A stretch of DNA of 62,856 nucleotides from Candidatus Sumerlaeota bacterium (GTDB lineage: Bacteria > Sumerlaeota > Sumerlaeia > Sumerlaeales > Sumerlaeaceae), in contig JADFCV010000006.1 of the NCBI GenBank assembly GCA_017161655.1, positions 35,650 through 98,505 on the forward strand. Direction: 5' to 3'. Positions 1 through 9,405 of this stretch are shown piece after piece. Positions within the stretch are counted from its first letter, which is position 1. Each line of letters begins with the position of its first letter. Below the pieces are notes generated by a model. That model was given only the letters and a program-made list of their open reading frames with translations. It searched no databases and was not told the DNA's origin. A program made the position numbers and the translations under genes.

Positions 1-2
1 GC

Positions 3-596
3 ACCGGCAACCACGTCTGGGACAATAAGGACGTCTTCAATTTCATTGAATCCGAACCGCGCATGCTGCGTCCGGCAAATTATCCGCCGTGGGCGGAGGT
101 GCCGGGGCGTGGCTCGGCCGTCATCGAAAGCGAAGCAGGTGTGGCCGTCGGTATCATCAACCTCCAGGGGCGTGTTTTCATGGAGCCACTGGAGTGCCCT
201 TTTCATACGGCGGAACAGCTCGTGGCTGAGCTGCGCCAGCGCACCCCCATTATACTGGTCGATTTCCATGCAGAAGCGACGAGTGAAAAGCAGGCCATGG
301 GATGGCATCTCGACGGCCAAGTGAGTGCTGTCTTCGGCACTCATACGCATGTGCAAACCGCCGATGAGCGGGTGCTACCGAAGGGCACAGCCTACATGAC
401 GGACCTTGGGATGACCGGGGCTCAGGACAGTGTGATCGGGATGAAGCCTGAAGAGGTGCTCGTGCGCTTTCGTCGTTCCTTGCCCTCGCGCTTCGAAGTG
501 GCCGAAAAGAATGTGCAACTCTGTGGAGCTCTTGTGACTGTGGATCGAGACACGGGCAGCGCTGTTGCCATCGAGCGAGTGCGAGAGAAACTCTAA
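3..596 (+). CDS. YmdB/TIGR00282-like metallophosphoesterase, 3' part
   Basis: The reading frame is open from the window edge and ends at a TAA, so the N-terminal third is missing. The first visible residues, TGNHVWD, are the metal-ligand GNH block of the calcineurin-like fold. Later come VDFHAEATSEK, LDGQVSAVFGTHTHVQTAD and YMTDLGMTG, which together are the signature of the YmdB family rather than of other phosphoesterases. Family members act in the cytoplasm and several hydrolyse 2',3'-cyclic nucleotides. The neighbour upstream is outside the window. The family is often next to rny (RNase Y), which cannot be checked here. Family assignment is firm; the substrate is not shown by sequence. Confidence 0.9.
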   Translation, partial: TGNHVWDNKDVFNFIESEPRMLRPANYPPWAEVPGRGSAVIESEAGVAVGIINLQGRVFMEPLECPFHTAEQLVAELRQRTPIILVDFHAEATSEKQAMGWHLDGQVSAVFGTHTHVQTADERVLPKGTAYMTDLGMTGAQDSVIGMKPEEVLVRFRRSLPSRFEVAEKNVQLCGALVTVDRDTGSAVAIERVREKL

Positions 597-856
597 GGCA
601 AACCGCGGAGGTTTGGACGGGGCGCTTTTGTCGTTACTGCCCCTCAAAACCGCAGCGATAAGCTAGAGAGCGCGGAGTCTTTTCGCTTTATTCCAGTAGA
701 AGAAGCTGCAGTCGAGCTTCTCCTTGCTTACCGCAGTCTTATGGACCGCCAGAAAAATCGCTCCAAACGCGAACTTTGATACCCGTTCGTCCTTGAGTCT
801 TTTTCCCACGTGGGTTCTTTCACAGCCGGAATCTCACTGGAAAGGGTCCCAGGTTT

Positions 857-3800
857 ATGAACTGGTTTCGCAGACTGGCTGTGGTGGCTCTGTGCTGGGC
901 AGGACTGACGGGAGTGTGGGCCAGATCCCCAGAATACCGCGTCATGTGGGTATCGCGCTTCGAATGGCCGAGTGCTAACGAAGCGACGGCCAAGGCCAAC
1001 ATCGATAATATCATGCAGACACTGGCTGCCAATGGTTTCAACGCTGTTCTCTTCCAGGTGCGCGGTCAGTGCGATGTGCACTACCCTTCGCCCTACGAAC
1101 CCTGGTCAAGTACGTATGGGTGGACGGATCCGGGCTGGGACCCTCTGGCTTATGCCATACAGGCGGCGCATTCTCGGGGACTTGAATTCCATGCCTACAT
1201 CAACACCCACACATTGGCGCAGGGTACCCCGCCGGCCAACACGGTTCCCCAGCATCCCTACAATCTCCATGGTCCCAATGTGCCGATCGAGCAGAGCTGG
1301 GTCATTCGCGATCAGAACGGTGCCACCGCGACAAGCGATAATTATACCTGGATCAGTCCAGGCATTCCGGAGGCAAGCTGGTGGGTACGGCGAGCGATCA
1401 TGCACGTCGTCGAGAATTACGACGTGGATGGTGTGCATTTCGACCGTATTCGGACGCCCGGTCCACAATATAGCTACGATCCAATCACGGTGGCGCGATT
1501 CAATGGGGATGGCAACCCGGACGGTCTGCAGTGGGCCGACTTTATGCGCAGCCAGATCACGCGCGACCTTCGCAATATCTACGGTGAGATCCAGTGGAAA
1601 AAGAAAAAGGTCAAAGTCTCTGCCGCGCCCTTTGGCATCGTCTATAAAGATGCCACAACAAACTATCAGGGTACGGGGACTCAGAGCTACCACCAGTGGT
1701 ATCAGGATAGCTGGGGCTGGATGTCCGCACACGTCGTGGATTTCATGGTGCCTCAAATCTACTGGGAAGTAGGAAGCAGCCACCCGTTTGAGAAACTTCT
1801 CGCCGATTGGCTTAACCACGCAGGCGGCCGCTACGTGGTGGCGGGCAGCACAACCGATGGTGGCACAAAGCTCGCCAGCAGTTTGCTGGCCGAGTACCAG
1901 CAAACGGTGCTCCAAAACGCTGCCGGACACTGCATCTTTTCATGGGGCACCATGGGCTCGTATTGGACGACGTTTGCTTCGGGTCCTTACGCCACGCCGG
2001 CGCAGATCCCTGACATGCCCTGGAAAAGTGCGCCGACAACGGGCAACATTGTCGGTTACGTACGGGATAAAAATGGGCTACCAGTGCTCGACGCGAAAGT
2101 GAACCGTGCGGGGGATCCCTATCATTATCTTTCTGCTTACGATGGATTTTTTGCGATCCTTGAAGTGCCAACGTCTGTGCCGCTTACGCTCGTGGCGACA
2201 AAGGCCGGAAAAGGCAAAGCCACCGCAAACGGCATCGTTGTGGGGACAGGCGAGACGACGGTTGTCACCCTCACCCTTCGGCTGAGTGAAGGGGCTGTGA
2301 GTTTCAATAAATCCCAGTATCAGTTCAGCGAGTTGGCAACAATCCGTCTGCAGGATGACGATCTTGAAGGCGCTGGCCATGTTGAGGTCACAGTCGTGTC
2401 TCCCATCGAACCGGCAGGAGAAACAGTGAGGCTCGACGAAACCACCACGCCAGGTTTGTTTGCGGGGAACATTTTCTTCGCTGGGGATGGCGCGGCGAAG
2501 CCCAACGACGGCGTGCTTAAGGTTAGTGCCGGCGACGTGGTGACCTGCACCTACCAGGATGCGGATCGTGGGGATGGGACTCCTACAACTGCGACTGCGA
2601 CGGCAACCATCATCGCACCGCCAGACATCATACTGGAAAGTCGAACGCCGGCGGGTGCGGTCACGCCTCCGCCCGCCTACAAGGAGTTCATTACGACAAG
2701 CGGGACGTGGGCCAACACAACGGCGAAAAGTCAGGCGCCGGGACTGCAAGCGCCAGGCAGTCGCTTCACGTCAACCGGCTCGCTCGGAGCGTATGCTGTT
2801 TGGCGCCCAAATATCATTACCCCAGGTCTCTACGATGTGTACATTACGCTGGCAAATCCCACCCGTGGTCCGAACAACCATTCTCCTGGGGCGGGATTTG
2901 TGGTCCAGCATCTCCAGGGAACGACAAGCGGGACCTTTGATCTCTCAAAAAACAATCCGGCAATTACTGATACGTGGATGTTGCTGGCAAGCGACATCCC
3001 CCTGGGAGCTGGCACAAATGGAAGTCTGACGATTATCAACAATAACCCCAACTCTTCATCCACCCAGAGATTTTGCATGGACGCCGTGAAGTTTGTTTTC
3101 AAAGGTTTCGCCGCTTCTGGTTCAGGGTGGGTAAGTTTTGACAAACCAAAGTATCGAGTCCCCGGCATTGTGACCGTACGCTTGACCGATACTCATCTGG
3201 CGGGGGGCGGTTCAGCGATCGTTCATCTCACAAGTGGGGCCGAGCTCACAACCGAAACGCTGACGCTCCTGGAAGTTGGGGCGTCAGGGACGTTTGAAGG
3301 CGAGATTCCCTTGGCTCTGGGTAGTGCCGTCGCCGGCGATGGAGTTCTCCAGGTCAACCCCATGGACGTGATTGAAGCGACCTATTTCGATGCTGATGAT
3401 GGCAGCGGTGCTCCTCGTGTTTCGAAGGCTGTGGCGAATGTTGACGGTGTTGCACCCACCATCGCCAATGTTGAGGTCACCGGCATCTACGGAACGCAGG
3501 CCACAATCAGTTTTGTCACAGACGAACCTTCCACAGGTGTGGTTCATTACGGGCAGAGCAAGGACAACATGCCCAGCACCTTGCGTGTAGATTATCCCTT
3601 GCAGAGCTTCTCTGTTGATCTTACCCAACTTAACCCGGCCACGACGTACTACTTTTACATTGAGGCGGCGGACGACGTGGGCAACGTCGGGCGTGCAGAC
3701 AATGGTGGAGAATACTATTCGTTCCGTACGGCGTCCCCCCAGTACGGCCTCGTCGAAAACTTCGACAATCAACCAGATGAGTGGAGAAAGACCGGGTTGT

Positions 3801-6589
3801 GGCGTTTGGTGGAGTCGGATGATGCCTGCCTTTCTCCCGCCTCACCGCCCCATTGCTATCACTACGGACGGCCTGACACGTGCACCTATAACACAGGCGC
3901 CACAAACAAGGGAAGTCTCATCTCGCCTGAGTTTATCGTCCCCCCTCTGGGTGAGCTGACCTTTGCCAGCCGCGAAGGGACCGAAATTAGCGACTACTGG
4001 GATACGCGGAAGATTTACGTTCTCACGAACAATGGTACCACGCGAAACCTGCTGGCACAGCTTACGGGCAGTGGGTGGGAGTGGTATGCGGCTGGACCTT
4101 TCAGTCTGGCCGAGTACGCGGACCAGGTCATTGCTCTGGAGTTCGAGTTCAACACGGTAGACGGTGCACTTAATGATTTTCCGGGATGGGCCATAGATGA
4201 TGTCCTTGTCGAGAGTGCTGACAAGCTGATTGTCACCTCTGGCTCGCTTGAGGCACGCGGGAATCTTGGCGGACCCTTTGTTCCTTTGTCCGTAGACTTT
4301 GGGTTGTGGAACAAGGGAACGACCCCCATCGAGTGGGCCACGACGCGGACTGTGACGTGGGTCGATTTTTCGCAGAGCGGGGGGACGTTGGGACCCGACG
4401 AGCGAACAACCGTGACGGTCTCACTCAATGATCAGGCCCTTGCTCTGCCGGAGGGATACTTCTTGGGGGAGATTGGCTTTTATAACGTAGCGACGGGTCT
4501 CATCAAATCCCGGCCTGTTGCTCTGACGATCCAGAATCCTCCACACGCCCCCTCAGATCTTCATGCAACACACGTGACGCAAACCCAGATCACGCTCGCA
4601 TGGACTGACAATTCGGATAACGAAACGACGTTTGTTGTGCTTCGAAGTGGACCTGGCGGAGAACTCGTTCCCATCGCGGAGGTGCCCGCAGATACCACCA
4701 CCTACGTGGATTCGGGACTCTCGGCCGATACTGTTTACGTCTACCAGGTGAAAGCCCTTAATTCGTGGGGGGATTCCTTGCCATCGAACGTGCTCGAGGT
4801 GCGGACACTTCCTTGGCCACCAGCCGCGCCAACAAATTTGCAATCATGTGGGATCACGCAGACACAGGTATGTCTTGCCTGGGTTGACGCCGCGACAAAC
4901 GAGTTGGCATACGAAATCGAGCGGGATTTGGGGACCGGCTTTGAACCCCTCGTCGTCCTGCCGCCTGACAGCGAGACCTTTACCGACAGCTCTTTAAGCG
5001 CGGATATGCCCGTGCGCTATCGAGTGCGTGCCACCAATGCGGGAGGAGTGTCGGATTGGTCAGAAATCCTTGATGTGCGGACTTTGCCGTGGGCACCAGC
5101 CGTTCCTCTCAACCTCACAGCCACACTGGCGGGCGGTCGTGTGGAGCTGGCCTGGATTGATGCAGCAACCAATGAAACGGCGTTCGAACTCGAATGGCGA
5201 ATTGGCGATGGCCCATTCCTGCCTTTGGCCACGTTGCCGGAGAATTCCACGGCCTACACGCATCATGCCCCAGCTGCTGGCGCGAGGAACTCTTACCGCG
5301 TGAGGGCGATCAATGCGGGTGGCGCAAGCGACTGGTCAAATGTGGCGGAGGTGGTGTTGCCGCTCAATTCAACGTTCCACGAGGGGCCGGAGGGATGGAC
5401 CCTGCACGGCACCCCGTCCGATGTGGTGACCGGTGATTTTGATGCCGCGAACCATGCGCTCCGCCTGCGCGTGACCGCGTCAAAGCAGCAGCGTGTCCTC
5501 GGCTGGCAATCACCGCGCTTGCCTCTCACGGGCGATCCTGATACCATCTATCGCTTCAAAGCCTACGTCTTCCGTGCGGGTCAGGCCGACATGCGGGATC
5601 CCCGGCAGGTCCCAAACATGCGCCTGCGCTGTTCGGTTCGCTATGCCATGAACAGTATGCTCGAAATGTTTTGGCATCTCGCCGTGGATCCAACCTCGGA
5701 TGTGGACATGCTTCCAAACATTCCTTCGAGCGATCCTTCGCGCCCCACAGCCTATCGCGTGGACCTTGATCCCGTGGATGTGCCGGCGCTCGACTCAGTC
5801 AGTGCGCCTGGTGAGGGCGTGCAAGGAATGTTTGAGGTTTACTCCCTTGAGCCGCAAGAAAACGGGGCGCTCGAGTTGGCGGAGGCCGTGCTTATGGCCT
5901 TACCTGCCCCCACAAGCGTTCGTCATCTCAAGACCTATGCGACAACGGCGAGCGACGCGGGGGATTTGCGCCGCGGAATCTACATGCGTTCAACGCTTGG
6001 CGGAAGCGAGCCTCTCCCGACAATTGACGATTCAACCACTTACGGACTCGTTCTCGATTCCACTGGCTGTTCGGCCGACGACATCGCTGTTGCTGTGGCG
6101 GAAATCGATCCTGGAGCCGATCTCACACAGCGGGTGCGCATCGAACCAGGCCGTCAATATCGAGTTCGCTGGCACGTCCTAAGTCCACGGCAGGCAAATC
6201 TCCAGGCACAGTTGCGCCTGAGGGTGCGGACGTTGCGCTTTGCCTGGTCGCAAAAATTCGAGCTTGGCGGAGCATGGGCGGCGGGGCCGCTGAGCAATGC
6301 GATCGCCCAGCAAGCCTTACCCGGTGTGGGAACGGCCAATCCAGACAAGCGTGGCGACGAGCTTCCCGAAGTCCTGGATGGCGGCTGGTATACGATGTAC
6401 TTCCACGGTCCCAACGTCGTGCCCCTGACACAGCCTGGTCCGGGGAGCGCGCGGGCGTCGCGTCGCGACGTGAAATGTGGGGTGGACGTTATCGACACTC
6501 TCTCGTTCACTCCGCAAGGGCGTGAGGAAGGTGGGCTTGTCTTTGTGGACCAGATCGAAGTGGCCGATTTTCCGACGCTGCCCGACTGA
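857..6589 (+). CDS. Giant secreted multidomain protein with GHL10 (DUF187) glycosyl hydrolase-like domain
   Basis: This 1910-residue protein begins with a signal peptide (MNWFRRLAVVALCWAGLTG, cut near residue 22). Residues about 25-390 form a GHL10 (PF02638-type) TIM barrel: YRVMWVSRFEW, ANGFNAVLFQVRG, DGVHFDRIR, MVPQIYW. A carboxypeptidase-regulatory-like domain follows (about 393-475). Next are two copies of a beta domain (about 476-588 and 756-866) flanking a golvesin/xanthan-lyase-type carbohydrate-binding domain (about 590-750). Then come a phosphatase-like FN3 (868-955), a jelly-roll-like part from 960, three tandem FN3 repeats (about 1228-1503) and an unrecognised C-terminal 400 residues. 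It probably acts on polysaccharide or peptidoglycan outside the cell. It stands alone and is followed by a strong terminator. The domain names are from memory of the families; the catalytic activity of GHL10 domains is largely untested. Confidence 0.85.
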   Translation: MNWFRRLAVVALCWAGLTGVWARSPEYRVMWVSRFEWPSANEATAKANIDNIMQTLAANGFNAVLFQVRGQCDVHYPSPYEPWSSTYGWTDPGWDPLAYAIQAAHSRGLEFHAYINTHTLAQGTPPANTVPQHPYNLHGPNVPIEQSWVIRDQNGATATSDNYTWISPGIPEASWWVRRAIMHVVENYDVDGVHFDRIRTPGPQYSYDPITVARFNGDGNPDGLQWADFMRSQITRDLRNIYGEIQWKKKKVKVSAAPFGIVYKDATTNYQGTGTQSYHQWYQDSWGWMSAHVVDFMVPQIYWEVGSSHPFEKLLADWLNHAGGRYVVAGSTTDGGTKLASSLLAEYQQTVLQNAAGHCIFSWGTMGSYWTTFASGPYATPAQIPDMPWKSAPTTGNIVGYVRDKNGLPVLDAKVNRAGDPYHYLSAYDGFFAILEVPTSVPLTLVATKAGKGKATANGIVVGTGETTVVTLTLRLSEGAVSFNKSQYQFSELATIRLQDDDLEGAGHVEVTVVSPIEPAGETVRLDETTTPGLFAGNIFFAGDGAAKPNDGVLKVSAGDVVTCTYQDADRGDGTPTTATATATIIAPPDIILESRTPAGAVTPPPAYKEFITTSGTWANTTAKSQAPGLQAPGSRFTSTGSLGAYAVWRPNIITPGLYDVYITLANPTRGPNNHSPGAGFVVQHLQGTTSGTFDLSKNNPAITDTWMLLASDIPLGAGTNGSLTIINNNPNSSSTQRFCMDAVKFVFKGFAASGSGWVSFDKPKYRVPGIVTVRLTDTHLAGGGSAIVHLTSGAELTTETLTLLEVGASGTFEGEIPLALGSAVAGDGVLQVNPMDVIEATYFDADDGSGAPRVSKAVANVDGVAPTIANVEVTGIYGTQATISFVTDEPSTGVVHYGQSKDNMPSTLRVDYPLQSFSVDLTQLNPATTYYFYIEAADDVGNVGRADNGGEYYSFRTASPQYGLVENFDNQPDEWRKTGLWRLVESDDACLSPASPPHCYHYGRPDTCTYNTGATNKGSLISPEFIVPPLGELTFASREGTEISDYWDTRKIYVLTNNGTTRNLLAQLTGSGWEWYAAGPFSLAEYADQVIALEFEFNTVDGALNDFPGWAIDDVLVESADKLIVTSGSLEARGNLGGPFVPLSVDFGLWNKGTTPIEWATTRTVTWVDFSQSGGTLGPDERTTVTVSLNDQALALPEGYFLGEIGFYNVATGLIKSRPVALTIQNPPHAPSDLHATHVTQTQITLAWTDNSDNETTFVVLRSGPGGELVPIAEVPADTTTYVDSGLSADTVYVYQVKALNSWGDSLPSNVLEVRTLPWPPAAPTNLQSCGITQTQVCLAWVDAATNELAYEIERDLGTGFEPLVVLPPDSETFTDSSLSADMPVRYRVRATNAGGVSDWSEILDVRTLPWAPAVPLNLTATLAGGRVELAWIDAATNETAFELEWRIGDGPFLPLATLPENSTAYTHHAPAAGARNSYRVRAINAGGASDWSNVAEVVLPLNSTFHEGPEGWTLHGTPSDVVTGDFDAANHALRLRVTASKQQRVLGWQSPRLPLTGDPDTIYRFKAYVFRAGQADMRDPRQVPNMRLRCSVRYAMNSMLEMFWHLAVDPTSDVDMLPNIPSSDPSRPTAYRVDLDPVDVPALDSVSAPGEGVQGMFEVYSLEPQENGALELAEAVLMALPAPTSVRHLKTYATTASDAGDLRRGIYMRSTLGGSEPLPTIDDSTTYGLVLDSTGCSADDIAVAVAEIDPGADLTQRVRIEPGRQYRVRWHVLSPRQANLQAQLRLRVRTLRFAWSQKFELGGAWAAGPLSNAIAQQALPGVGTANPDKRGDELPEVLDGGWYTMYFHGPNVVPLTQPGPGSARASRRDVKCGVDVIDTLSFTPQGREEGGLVFVDQIEVADFPTLPD

Positions 6590-6631
6590 TCCTCCGAATT
6601 GGAAAAAACCGACTGCTCAGAGGGCGTTTCG

Positions 6632-6666
6632 GGGCGCTGGGAGTATCCCGGCGCCCTCACTTTTTT
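6632..6666 (+). terminator. Rho-independent terminator after the GHL10 gene
   Basis: An 11-bp stem (6632-6642 with 6646-6656, one G-U pair, loop GTA) is followed by TCAC and a run of six T at 6661-6666. It starts 42 bases after the stop codon of the giant secreted protein. This is one of the clearest terminators in the window. Confidence 0.88.
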
Positions 6667-6820
6667 GTCCAAACATTGATTATACGTCGCTTATAGGATT
6701 TGAGCATGATCCCCGCCGAGCACACCTTGTGGAGTAATTCTTGCTCTTTTGTCCTCTGCGGTTAGGATTTTTTTCGAAATCTGGTTGGACGACTGATTTT
6801 TGACGACAGGGCAAATTGCC

Positions 6821-7606
6821 ATGGCACAATGGAAGTTTCGTTCGGAGTCACATCGGAATTGCTCCACACCGCCCCGCGGCAGAGCAAAATTGGTGAGAAA
6901 TGTAAAAAGCAACCTCATATCTGACTCCAAGAGGCCACGTGGCGCTGGGGTCCCATGGTGGAGCATCGTTTCCCTATCGGTGCTCTCCTTTGCGGTGGTT
7001 TTTGCCCTCGCCGGCTGCAAGCAGCGCGATGTGGTTGAACCGCTGAAAAGGCCGGAAGAGATCCGTGAAAAAATGGAAAAGGAGAAAGCGGAAAAAGCGA
7101 AAGCGAAGGCCAAGCCGACTGCACGCTCGGGTGCACGGCGTTCGCGCAGCAGCGAACAGGCCAAAGCCACGCCCACGCCTTCGCCCACGCCTCCGATTGA
7201 CTACTCCCCAATCGTGATTGACGCCTCAAACATGTGGTCCGACAAGGGGACATCAGATCCCGCCGGGGGCAAAAAGCTTTCGCGCAACGGGTTTCTGCAA
7301 ATTGACAACATTCAAGTTCCCTATCCCGTGGCCGAGGTGATTCTGGAAATGAAGGGTAGCCCGCTGGGGAATGTGTGGCCAGAAGTGGACTTGAACATGT
7401 ATAATCGCACGGAAAAGAAGAACTTCTTCCCGTGGCCACGAGATTACGTCACGACCTCGAGTTTTCATCTTTATCCCAAAAAAGTTGATCCCCCATTGCC
7501 GCCTGGAACCTATCTGATCACGTTCCGTTACTATAACGATGCTCCGGCGGAAAATCCGGCAGAGGATCGGGCGGTAACACTGAAACGGATCGAACTGCGA
7601 CCCTGA
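6821..7606 (+). CDS. Putative lipoprotein with charged linker and C-terminal beta domain
   Basis: I do not recognise a named family. A hydrophobic stretch ending FALAGCKQ looks like a lipobox. With the ATG at 6821 the lipobox cysteine is residue 66, which is long for a signal peptide. An in-frame GTG at 6893 would put it at residue 42 and may be the true start. After the lipobox comes a lysine/glutamate-rich helix, then an S/T/P linker (TPTPSPTPP) and a C-terminal domain of about 130 residues that looks like a beta-sandwich binding module. It is 25 bases upstream of the GT39-family gene, so the two are probably cotranscribed. An envelope-bound accessory to that glycosyltransferase is possible but unproven. 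Confidence 0.65.
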   Translation: MAQWKFRSESHRNCSTPPRGRAKLVRNVKSNLISDSKRPRGAGVPWWSIVSLSVLSFAVVFALAGCKQRDVVEPLKRPEEIREKMEKEKAEKAKAKAKPTARSGARRSRSSEQAKATPTPSPTPPIDYSPIVIDASNMWSDKGTSDPAGGKKLSRNGFLQIDNIQVPYPVAEVILEMKGSPLGNVWPEVDLNMYNRTEKKNFFPWPRDYVTTSSFHLYPKKVDPPLPPGTYLITFRYYNDAPAENPAEDRAVTLKRIELRP

Positions 7607-7631
7607 CAAGAACGGGAAGGAATTCCGGCGG

Positions 7632-9281
7632 TTGAATTCGACGAGCGGGAAGAATTCAGGTCCCAACTTGCAAGTGAGTGCGGAAACTCGAAGCAACATC
7701 CCGGCGCTGTGCGGCGAGCCGCTCGATTCTGCCTTTTGGTATGTCGTGGCGCTTGCGGTGCTTTCTGGGGTGATTCGCGGTTGGATTGCTGCACATCTCG
7801 AGCTATTCCAGGATGAGGCGCTTTACTGGTATATCGGTGCCCACGCGCCGCTGACTTTCTCTCCTCATCCCCCTGGAACACCGTTTCTGGCCTGGCTAGG
7901 GACGGTTATTGTGGGCAAGACGGAGCTGGGGGTCCGCCTCGGGAACGTGCTTCTTGGCTCTCTGGTTTTGCCGCTTTTCTACTTTCTTGGCCGCAGGGTT
8001 TTGGGCAGCAGCGTGCTAGCCGGCTGGGCTACGCTAGCTTTTGCTGTCACGCCGATTTATTTCGGCTTTGGAGCGATTTGCACGCCCGATATGCCCCAAC
8101 TCTTCTGGTGGGTCGCGCTGCTCTACGTGACTGTGCGGGCTTACGATGGAGAGGAACATCTGTGGCCGCTCGCTGGCGTTGTTCTGGCCCTGGGTCTTTA
8201 CTTCAAATATATCCTTGTGCTCTATGTTCCCGCTCTCCTGATTTTCTTTCTGTGGGGGGGCGGCGAGAGGCTCAGGCTGTTGCGGTCGCGACCATTTTGG
8301 CTGGGTGTGGTCCTGTCGATCCTGCTTTTCTTCCCTGTCGCTCTCTGGCGCGAGTCCCAGACGGGGTGGGACGCCGTCGCCTATCACCTCAGAGACCGCC
8401 AGGATTTCCAGCTCACGCCGCTTCGCAATGCCCTGGTTTACTTCGGTATTCACCTAGCCTACTATTCGCCGCTGTTCTATGCGTTTGCTCTGGCGGGGCT
8501 TACGGTAGCCGCCTGGCGTTGCTGGCAACGGCGGGAATGGCGACTCGCGTTTCTAGCCACGTTTGGGGGAGTGCCGTTTCTCTTCTTTGCGCTCATCTCA
8601 GTTGTGACGCGTCGCGAGCTTAGTCGGGAGCAATGGGATGCGCCGGCGTATGTTTGTGGTCTTCTTGCTGGCGCCTGGTTCATGCGGGAACTCTATGTTG
8701 CAGCAAAGACGCCGGTCGTGCGCCAAAGGCTTCATCGCGTGGCACAGCTCGGTTTTGCTCTCGCAGTCCTTACGGTGCTGTTGATGACAGCCGAGGCTTT
8801 AACGACGTTTCCCTCACAGCTTCTGGGGCGCTCTCCACTCTTCTCAGCCATGGTGGGATGGCGCACATTAGGCAACAGGGTTGACGACGTCCTGTCCTCA
8901 GCGCCAGCAGACGCTCCGCCCGTCGTCCTGGGAAATTCATTTATTCCCGCCATGCAAATTGCGTTCTATTCGAAGAGTGCCCCCAGGGTTTTTACATTGG
9001 AGCACTCGCTCAATCGACGCTATGGACTCAAGGGCGTGATTGAGCGCACCGGTATGTCTCTGCAAACTCTCCTTCACCAGCCCGGCGTTGATGCGATATT
9101 TGTGTCGGAGGGTGCCCCCTCTCAGGACACCACTCGTTCCTTAACGCGCCTCAAGGAGCGGCTCCTGCAGTATTTCGATTCTGTTGAGCCACTCCCGCCG
9201 GCCTCTGTGATGGCCCATGGGAGAGAGATCGAACGCTTTTACCTTCTGCACTGTCGGCGCTTACGTGGGACTGGGAAATAG
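7632..9281 (+). CDS. GT39/ArnT-like polyisoprenyl-phosphate sugar transferase, integral membrane
   Basis: The N-terminal half carries the GT-C signature: an acidic pair after the first membrane span (FQDEALYWYIGAHAP) followed by SPHPPGTPFLAWLG, as in the ArnT/PMT_2 family. About ten or eleven hydrophobic segments run to residue 400, then a soluble C-terminal part of about 150 residues. Such enzymes transfer a sugar from a polyprenyl-phosphate donor onto lipid or protein at the outer face of the inner membrane. The start is TTG at 7632, preceded by AAGGAA at good spacing; no ATG is available nearby. It is the second gene of a likely pair with the lipoprotein. The acceptor is unknown. Confidence 0.85.
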   Translation: MNSTSGKNSGPNLQVSAETRSNIPALCGEPLDSAFWYVVALAVLSGVIRGWIAAHLELFQDEALYWYIGAHAPLTFSPHPPGTPFLAWLGTVIVGKTELGVRLGNVLLGSLVLPLFYFLGRRVLGSSVLAGWATLAFAVTPIYFGFGAICTPDMPQLFWWVALLYVTVRAYDGEEHLWPLAGVVLALGLYFKYILVLYVPALLIFFLWGGGERLRLLRSRPFWLGVVLSILLFFPVALWRESQTGWDAVAYHLRDRQDFQLTPLRNALVYFGIHLAYYSPLFYAFALAGLTVAAWRCWQRREWRLAFLATFGGVPFLFFALISVVTRRELSREQWDAPAYVCGLLAGAWFMRELYVAAKTPVVRQRLHRVAQLGFALAVLTVLLMTAEALTTFPSQLLGRSPLFSAMVGWRTLGNRVDDVLSSAPADAPPVVLGNSFIPAMQIAFYSKSAPRVFTLEHSLNRRYGLKGVIERTGMSLQTLLHQPGVDAIFVSEGAPSQDTTRSLTRLKERLLQYFDSVEPLPPASVMAHGREIERFYLLHCRRLRGTGK

Positions 9282-9405
9282 GAGCGCGCCGATAACTCCG
9301 TGCAAGACCAGGAAGATGCGTGTATTTTACCTCACCTCTTGACCCGAACGCAAGAGCGAGGGTTCTCGCAGAGATTCTCCCGTAAGCCGCTAATTTATTA
9401 GCCTT

